Below are positions 1-4,817 of a stretch of DNA of 7,096 bases, in pieces. The DNA is from Balneola sp. (GTDB taxonomy: Bacteria > Bacteroidota > Rhodothermia > Balneolales > Balneolaceae). The position numbers and the translations under genes are program-made. The notes under the pieces are model-generated. The model searched no databases, had not been told where the DNA came from, and saw only the letters and a list, made by a program, of their open reading frames with translations. Position 1 is the first letter of the stretch; the number at the start of each line of letters is the position of its first letter. The stretch is from contig PCAT01000068.1 of assembly GCA_002730655.1 (NCBI GenBank), positions 1-7,096 on the forward strand. Reading direction: 5' to 3'.

Positions 1-1277
1 ACAAATAGATAGACAGAATCATTTGAAGCATCAAATGGCTGTGATGTATGCTGAGCAGCTGGGCTCATATCAATAGAAAAGTTAACTGATATGGCGCCAC
101 CTTCAACATTGTTTGATGTTAACAGTGCTTTTGGATCAACCCCATTGAAGAATTCAGAACGCTTAGGTTGATCAGCACCTTCAACCATTTTGAAGTATCG
201 GTCTCCACCACCTGTGACACCTGGTTCTTCCCAACCTGATCCATCATGGGTGATTCCCGGAAGAAAATTAGTGCTTGTTTGATCATCCCTAGATGGATCC
301 CACTTGATATAATATTTATATCCAACTTCCGCATCAACAGTAGTTGAGAAGGGTATTCCTGTTTCTTCATATGTGCCTGAAAATGAATTAAAGACCATTT
401 GGTTTTGCTCACTCCAACCATTGAAACTACCACGTACAAATACATGATCAATAGATGAATTGAAATAACCTAAACCTTCCAAAATACCTACATTAACTTC
501 AAAGTTAAGAGTGGTACTTAATATTTCGGCATCCGTTGGAGGTTCATTATTAAAGAATACCCAGTGCATTGTTGAATCTGAATCTGGCATATTGAAGACT
601 CTATTAGGTGTTGATTCCCAGGTTACTTCACCACTTGAATGTTCAATCACAAATTTATATTCAACAGGGTTAGTAAAATTGACTAAACTATCTTTATGCA
701 CTGTAGCTTGACCACCATAGAACAAGTTATCACCTTGACTACTAGTTTGGTTTAAAGCTAATGTTGATCCCCAGTTACCAATAAATTCGGCACCTCCCCT
801 AACTCCAATAATATCATTGTCTGGATCAAAGTCACCTAATTGTGCTTTTGCACCTATGTTGACTTTGAAATACAATGATATACTATCTTCATGAGATGTA
901 TATGGAGCTTCTCTGGTTTCATAGAATTGGAGAGCAACAACTGTGTCTCCTTCAGCAAAATCAGCAGGAAGAATGAATTGATTATTGCCTCCAGATTCCC
1001 AACCTTGCTCACTACCATTAATTAGTGGTGTTTCAGGATCTACTCCAGCCCAGAATTTATAATTCAATGTGTCTCCAGGTGACATTGGGAAGTCAGCCCA
1101 CCAGTAGTCACCACCTTCATTATACATATGCCTTGACGCTGAATCCCAAGTAATCATACCAGAAGAAGCAGCATCATCAACATCAGGTCCAACAAAACCA
1201 CCTCTAATCTGCATAAAATGGTAATCTTGAAGAGTATCTGGCATAGTTGATGTATTTACTGTGAACATTACTGTAGT
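1..1277 (-). other. Tandem beta-sandwich modules (starch/glycogen-binding-like), three full and one cut
   Basis: Modules begin at about residues 828, 958, 1080 and 1220. Each opens with an alternating strand (VMFTVN, LYFKVN, LNFEVN, VNFSID). In the three complete modules this is followed 15-25 residues later by an (I/V)RG strand: QIRGGF, GVRGGAEF and FVRGSFNGW. NYKFW, EYKFV and YKYYIKW strands come further on. The FVRGSFNGW segment of the third module resembles CBM20/CBM48-type carbohydrate-binding folds. Carbohydrate binding itself is not shown. The fourth module is cut by the window edge after its VYLF strand. Confidence 0.7.
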
Positions 1278-3758
1278 TGGCCCAGATGATCCATGATAAC
1301 CTAAATCACTAAAATCATTTTTAGGTCTTACTTCCCATTCTGAACTAGCCTCATCACTACCAAAAGAAAGTAAAGGTTCAGTAACCCCTTGAGTAACATT
1401 ACCTTTTCTAACCAAAGTATGATCTTTCGTAGCGGTGCTAACACCAGCTACATCCCAACCAGAACCTGGATCATTGTCTGGATCTCCAAATACATCTATT
1501 AAAGTAGTATCCCCTCTTACAACTCGAATAATTGCTCTTGCATCATCACCATTATGGTGAACAACTGAAGGATAGTCTAATACTTCATCAGCAAAGTCTT
1601 TGTCGAATAGAGTATCATGGACTGAACTGTTCAGTATCACATAAGGAATACCTGGCTCAATGTAAGCATCAATGGGAAATTGATGGTAATACTTCCATCC
1701 ACTACCATTAACGGATTGAGCTATTCTATATTGAGCAAGATCAGCTTCAAATTGCCCCATATTAGCAATTTCTATTGCCTTATTATTACTAGATCCCTCT
1801 ATATATTCCGAGAATATTAAATTTGCAGCTGGACCTGGTTCCGGCATGAAATCGTAGATATTGTAGGCTGCTAATTGATTATTAGTATCCATTAAATACA
1901 AATGACCCGTCATTTCATTAAAAATAACACCACCTGTATTATTACCATTTGTGTTATTTCCTAATGGACCTATTTCTCCAACATTCTCAAGTGTATGATC
2001 ATCTTCACCAGGAATTGAGATATAGAATTTACCATCAGTAAAAGCAGGACCTGTTACAATAATGAATTCTCCGTCAATGAAAGCAAAATCATTTAACATA
2101 GATGAATTTAAAGTTGTCTGATCTATACCGACTGACACTATATTAGGACTTAATCCACCATCGGTTAAGTTCATAAGTCTAGGTGCAGTACCAGTACCCG
2201 TTATAAGTACACTATCCTCAAATACATGAGAAGAAAAGCCACCACGAGCCGCTCCTGCATCAACAGGAAAAGTTGCAGCATGAACCATAGCTGAGCCATC
2301 CCAATCGAAAACCTCGACCTTATCGGCACCAGTTCCACTCAGAAGTACCCGAACCTTGTCATCTTCGCCATAAACACCAAAGGAATCACCTAGACGTCCT
2401 CCTAGCTCACCAGCAAATACCAACTCAGGTTCAGCTGTTTCATCCGCCCATCGATAGATTCTAGACTCACCATTTATAGCTAGGTTAGCCGTAAAAATTT
2501 GACCATCAACAGTAGCTTTGATCTGGTTGAATGCGAAGATTCCACCACTAATCACTGGCATATCCACAAAGTCAGACATACTGTATGCAGCAATAGCGTT
2601 GTTGGTATCCATGATATAGAGTTTCCCCGTTGCATCATCAAACACCACTCCACCTGTGTTATTACCATTTGTATTATTTCCTATAGGTCCTAACTCATGA
2701 ACTAGAGTCGCATTTGCTGGGTCAGTAACATCTAACATGTAGAATTTACCATTAGTAAAGGCAGGGCCTGCTACTACATAGTGTTTCCCTTTGTAGGTGA
2801 ACTGATCATTAACCATTACTGAATTCAGGTCACCTGAAGCAACATCAGCTGACGCTAATTGAGTCCCTAGTGTACCATCTAATGCATTCATGTATCTTGG
2901 CGCGGTACCAGTACCTGTAATCACAATACTATCTGCGATTGCATGCCCAGAAAATCCACCACGGGCTTCCCCTGCAGCAACTGTATAATCAGCTTTTTTA
3001 GTTAGGCTAGTACCGTCCCAGAAGAAGGGTACTACTTTAGTAGCGCCACTTCCTGACAAGAATACATGCACGCTATCAGCAGAACCAACTACTCCAAAGG
3101 AATCACCTAGACGTTGACCTAATGAATCTGCAAAGACTAACTCAGGATCAGCTGTTTCATTCGCCCATCGATAGATTCTAGACTCACCATTTATAGCTAG
3201 GTTAGCCGTAAAAATTTGACCATCCGATGTTGCTTTGATCTGGTTAAATGCGAAAATACCGCCAGATATACCCGTATTTGATAGGATACCAACCGAATCA
3301 CCGGTTGCTGCATCTACTAATACAGGGGTAACTCCACCTTGACGGCTAGCTACAATCAAATTACCGGTCGCTGGATTAAACCCTAATCCACGTTCGGTAT
3401 TCCCTGTTCCAAACCAATTGCTCGTAGGGGCAGTGATCGTCCAAAGTGCTTCTGGATTCTCCTTAGCTGAACGAATCGTTTTTAGCATACCGACCGAATC
3501 GCCCGTAGCTGCGTCAATCAGTATTGGGGTAACTCCCCCCTGACGACTAGCCACAATTAAATTGCCCGTAGCGTGATTTAATCCGAGTCCACGCTCGGTA
3601 TTTCCAGTACCAAACCAATTGCTAGTAGGTGCATTAATGGTCCAAACTGGATCCTGGACTTGTGCATTTATGTCTGTAAACGTAAAAAAACTTACAAACA
3701 TAAATAAGCCCATCATACTTCGAATACTCCAATGGAATATATTGTATTTGTGGGTCAT
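1..3758 (-). CDS. Large multidomain secreted protein (propeller-like repeats, lamin-tail domain, tandem beta-sandwich modules), 3' end missing
   Basis: An uninterrupted frame of 1,252 complete codons starts at ATG 3758 and leaves the window without a stop. I translated it throughout and saw no frameshift. The start is fixed by an AGGAG five bases upstream and by a signal peptide (basic n-region to R13, hydrophobic core about 15-28, likely cleavage after INA32). Domains in order: A1 (about 38-92) and A2 (105-159), near-identical WFGTGNTERGLG...TGNLIVASRQGG repeats; B1 (164-402) and B2 (403-638), each with an Asn/Gly loop GNNTNGNNTGG (360, 600) and GTGTAPR; a lamin-tail domain (about 645-811); beta-sandwich modules from about 828, 958 and 1080, and a fourth from about 1220. 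A and B together resemble the secreted DUF4623-type family; that name is from memory. No catalytic motif is evident and no cysteine occurs. It is probably extracellular or cell-surface. The molecular role is unknown, but binding or adhesion is plausible. It is the last visible gene of the operon. Confidence 0.93.
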   Translation of the reverse strand, partial: MTHKYNIFHWSIRSMMGLFMFVSFFTFTDINAQVQDPVWTINAPTSNWFGTGNTERGLGLNHATGNLIVASRQGGVTPILIDAATGDSVGMLKTIRSAKENPEALWTITAPTSNWFGTGNTERGLGFNPATGNLIVASRQGGVTPVLVDAATGDSVGILSNTGISGGIFAFNQIKATSDGQIFTANLAINGESRIYRWANETADPELVFADSLGQRLGDSFGVVGSADSVHVFLSGSGATKVVPFFWDGTSLTKKADYTVAAGEARGGFSGHAIADSIVITGTGTAPRYMNALDGTLGTQLASADVASGDLNSVMVNDQFTYKGKHYVVAGPAFTNGKFYMLDVTDPANATLVHELGPIGNNTNGNNTGGVVFDDATGKLYIMDTNNAIAAYSMSDFVDMPVISGGIFAFNQIKATVDGQIFTANLAINGESRIYRWADETAEPELVFAGELGGRLGDSFGVYGEDDKVRVLLSGTGADKVEVFDWDGSAMVHAATFPVDAGAARGGFSSHVFEDSVLITGTGTAPRLMNLTDGGLSPNIVSVGIDQTTLNSSMLNDFAFIDGEFIIVTGPAFTDGKFYISIPGEDDHTLENVGEIGPLGNNTNGNNTGGVIFNEMTGHLYLMDTNNQLAAYNIYDFMPEPGPAANLIFSEYIEGSSNNKAIEIANMGQFEADLAQYRIAQSVNGSGWKYYHQFPIDAYIEPGIPYVILNSSVHDTLFDKDFADEVLDYPSVVHHNGDDARAIIRVVRGDTTLIDVFGDPDNDPGSGWDVAGVSTATKDHTLVRKGNVTQGVTEPLLSFGSDEASSEWEVRPKNDFSDLGYHGSSGPTTVMFTVNTSTMPDTLQDYHFMQIRGGFVGPDVDDAASSGMITWDSASRHMYNEGGDYWWADFPMSPGDTLNYKFWAGVDPETPLINGSEQGWESGGNNQFILPADFAEGDTVVALQFYETREAPYTSHEDSISLYFKVNIGAKAQLGDFDPDNDIIGVRGGAEFIGNWGSTLALNQTSSQGDNLFYGGQATVHKDSLVNFTNPVEYKFVIEHSSGEVTWESTPNRVFNMPDSDSTMHWVFFNNEPPTDAEILSTTLNFEVNVGILEGLGYFNSSIDHVFVRGSFNGWSEQNQMVFNSFSGTYEETGIPFSTTVDAEVGYKYYIKWDPSRDDQTSTNFLPGITHDGSGWEEPGVTGGGDRYFKMVEGADQPKRSEFFNGVDPKALLTSNNVEGGAISVNFSIDMSPAAQHTSQPFDASNDSVYLF
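1326..1826 (-). other. Lamin-tail domain (LTD) within the large secreted protein
   Basis: Residues 645-811 open with ANLIFSEYIEGSSNNKAIEI, the characteristic first strand of bacterial lamin-tail domains. They continue through a PGIPYVILNSS strand, an NGDDARAI strand, an IDVFGDP strand and a final DHTLVRK...SSEWEV segment, which is the usual LTD order. The domain has an immunoglobulin-like fold. In bacteria it is found in secreted proteins, often next to nucleases or other hydrolases; here no enzyme domain is visible beside it. The Asp/Asn-rich DPDNDPGSGWD segment could bind a metal ion, which is inference. Confidence 0.85.
2445..2507 (-). repeat. 63-bp perfectly identical block, B2 copy
   Basis: These 63 bases match 3162-3224 exactly, 717 bases apart, and encode residues 418-438 (from DGQIF to YRWA). 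Synonymous positions are also unchanged, unlike the surrounding repeat sequence. This is consistent with recent gene conversion or recombination between the two B units. Confidence 0.93.
3162..3224 (-). repeat. 63-bp perfectly identical block, B1 copy
   Basis: Partner of the block at 2445-2507; encodes residues 179-199 of the large secreted protein. On both sides the two copies immediately begin to differ, for example a Ser-Asp versus Val-Asp codon context upstream and Asn-Glu versus Asp-Glu downstream. The block is therefore a sharply bounded identical tract. Confidence 0.93.
3282..3647 (-). repeat. In-frame tandem repeat A1/A2, period 201 bp (67 codons)
   Basis: Residues 38-92 and 105-159 align without gaps. 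By hand count 48 of 55 residues agree (about 87%), against about 78% of bases. Most base changes are synonymous third-position differences. This points to an older duplication kept under protein-level selection. Each unit carries WFGTGNTERGLG, TGNLIVASRQGG and DAATGDSVG, which reads as a beta-propeller-blade-like strand pattern. A 12-residue linker with a charged SAKENPE segment separates the two. Confidence 0.92.
3663..3758 (-). other. Sec signal peptide of the large secreted protein
   Basis: Residues 1-32 have a basic, aromatic n-region (MTHKYNIFHWSIR), a hydrophobic core (MMGLFMFVSFFTF) and a c-region DINA followed by Gln, a common signal peptidase I context in Bacteroidota-like proteins. 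There is no lipobox cysteine, so a lipoprotein is unlikely. Internal Met codons at residues 15 and 16 would remove the basic n-region, so they are poor alternative starts. Confidence 0.85.
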
Positions 3759-3763
3759 TTCGA

Positions 3764-3768
3764 CTCCT
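3764..3768 (-). promoter_or_regulatory. Shine-Dalgarno AGGAG for the large secreted protein
   Basis: On the coding strand the 29-base gap reads ...AACAGGAGTCGAA before ATG, giving AGGAG with a five-base spacer. This is a good ribosome-binding site and decides the start at 3758. The gap holds no visible promoter or hairpin, so the gene is probably transcribed together with the PorV-like gene. Confidence 0.8.
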
Positions 3769-3787
3769 GTTTATGTTATTGTTATGG

Positions 3788-4810
3788 TTAAAAGTAAATC
3801 TGCAAACTTAATTTATTTATATCGCCTAAATATTTATAGCCATTGTAACTATAATTAAATCCTAGCCCAACCCCACTGATTGAACTGTACCGAAAACCTA
3901 TACCAGTTGTAAATGTTTCAATCTTATCTTTTTGTCCTATGTAGGGAAGTCCCGCACGGATCATAACCTGTTCATTTGCCAGGGCTAATTCTCCTCCAAT
4001 ACTGATACTTTGAGTATTATTTGTTGGATTGTTACCATCTATAGATAATGCTAATCTTGCATTTTTTAGCTCTACAGCATCCCAATTCAAACCTACTTTT
4101 AGCATTAATGGTAGATCAAAGGATTGAGTAGCTAATAATGCGTCAGGTTCATAATTCCCAGTCTGTGATTCGTCTGGATCAGAACTAATGATTAAATCAT
4201 TACCATTCATTTGTAGTTTTGATCCAAAATTTGTGACACTTACCCCAAAATTAATATTGTCAAATGGTGTTTGGTAAATTGTTCCTATGTCGAAAGCAAG
4301 AGCTGAAGCAGAGCTCTTGGCTATTTGTTCGTGTATGACCTTAGCTGTACCTCCAATACTAAATTGAGGTAACAACTGTCGAGCATAACTTAGTCCAAAG
4401 GAAACAGAATAAGCATTAAAGGTCCGACCTGTTAGTCCCTGTGCCTCTGCTGTAGTTTCTTCAAATTCACCATAGTTTAATGACAAAACATGAACACCAA
4501 CTACACCTTTTTCAGTTAACATAGAAGCTCCAAAAAAACTGTGGGTCATATCCATATACCATGGAGTAATCTCAATTATAACTTCACTTTTAGGTACAGA
4601 AGTTAACCCTGCAGGATTTAAAATCATCGAAGCTCCATCATTTGTGTTTGCAGCATATGCTGAAATGGAAGCAGCCCGAGCGCCAACAGGGATGCGTAAA
4701 AATTCAGCTGCTGAAGTACCTACCTTGGATAATTGAGAATAAGTCAATACGGGTGTAAACATTAATGTTAGTGTCAAAAATAAGCGATAAATAATTCGTT
4801 CTTTCATCAT
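3788..4810 (-). CDS. PorV/PorQ-family outer-membrane beta-barrel protein
   Basis: The 340-residue product starts with a signal peptide (basic MMKERIIYR, hydrophobic LFLTLTLMFTPVLT, likely cleavage after TYS25 before QLSK). Next comes the family hallmark AAEFLRIPVGARAAS (residues 34-48) and NPAGL (65-69), followed by alternating amphipathic strands. The chain ends in a strand finishing LSLQIYF; a terminal Phe is typical of BAM-inserted barrels. PorV of the type IX secretion system is an outer-membrane protein that binds C-terminal signals of cargo. Many family members in FCB bacteria are not proven T9SS parts, so the exact role is inferred. The frame extends upstream to an ATG at 4852, but that start overlaps the preceding gene by 35 bases and would bury the signal peptide. 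The ATG pair at 4810/4807 is better. Seven bases separate it from the upstream stop, with no clear Shine-Dalgarno, suggesting coupled translation. Confidence 0.9.
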   Translation of the reverse strand: MMKERIIYRLFLTLTLMFTPVLTYSQLSKVGTSAAEFLRIPVGARAASISAYAANTNDGASMILNPAGLTSVPKSEVIIEITPWYMDMTHSFFGASMLTEKGVVGVHVLSLNYGEFEETTAEAQGLTGRTFNAYSVSFGLSYARQLLPQFSIGGTAKVIHEQIAKSSASALAFDIGTIYQTPFDNINFGVSVTNFGSKLQMNGNDLIISSDPDESQTGNYEPDALLATQSFDLPLMLKVGLNWDAVELKNARLALSIDGNNPTNNTQSISIGGELALANEQVMIRAGLPYIGQKDKIETFTTGIGFRYSSISGVGLGFNYSYNGYKYLGDINKLSLQIYF

Positions 4811-4817
4811 AAATATC
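4811..4817 (-). promoter_or_regulatory. Seven-base junction, likely translational coupling
   Basis: On the coding strand the stop and next start read TAAGATATTTATGATG. The gap is too short for a promoter or terminator and lacks a purine-rich ribosome site, so the PorV-like gene probably relies on ribosomes finishing the upstream gene or on an AT-rich leader. The next junction, by contrast, carries a clear AGGAG. Confidence 0.55.

Larger units (their letters stand above)
1845..3269 (-). repeat. In-frame tandem repeat B1/B2, period about 717-720 bp
   Basis: Residues 164-402 and 403-638 repeat the same order of motifs: ISGGIFAFNQIKAT, a segment ending IYRWA, RLGDSFGV, ARGGFS, ITGTGTAPR, GPAFT-GKFY, GPxGNNTNGNNTGG, and MDTNN. 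The offset is 717 bases at the start of the unit and 720 near its end, so only small indels separate the copies. Strand-loop periodicity with many Gly/Asp/Asn turns suggests a beta-propeller. The copies differ clearly in their middle parts but keep the motif blocks. Confidence 0.9.

Noticed and set aside
119..451. Minus-strand open frame of 110 codons
   Set aside because: It lies in another reading frame entirely inside the large secreted protein, has no domain or ribosome site, and its composition reads as a shadow.
511..711. Plus-strand open frame of 66 codons
   Set aside because: Antisense to a confidently coding beta-sandwich module; no recognisable protein or start signal.
2499..2693. 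Plus-strand open frame of 64 codons
   Set aside because: Antisense to the B repeat region; His/Cys-rich content comes from the complement of repeated codons, not from a gene.
1845..3647. CRISPR array or mobile-element repeats
   Set aside because: The repeats are long, in frame, codon-periodic and protein-conserved; there are no short direct repeats with unique spacers and no transposase or terminal inverted repeats.
3759..3787. Promoter or terminator between the PorV-like gene and the large secreted protein
   Set aside because: The 29-base gap has only a ribosome-binding site; it is too short for a full promoter and contains no inverted repeat.
3619..3858. Plus-strand open frame of 79 codons across the junction of two genes
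   Set aside because: Overlaps the start of one gene and the end of another on the opposite strand, with no support of its own.
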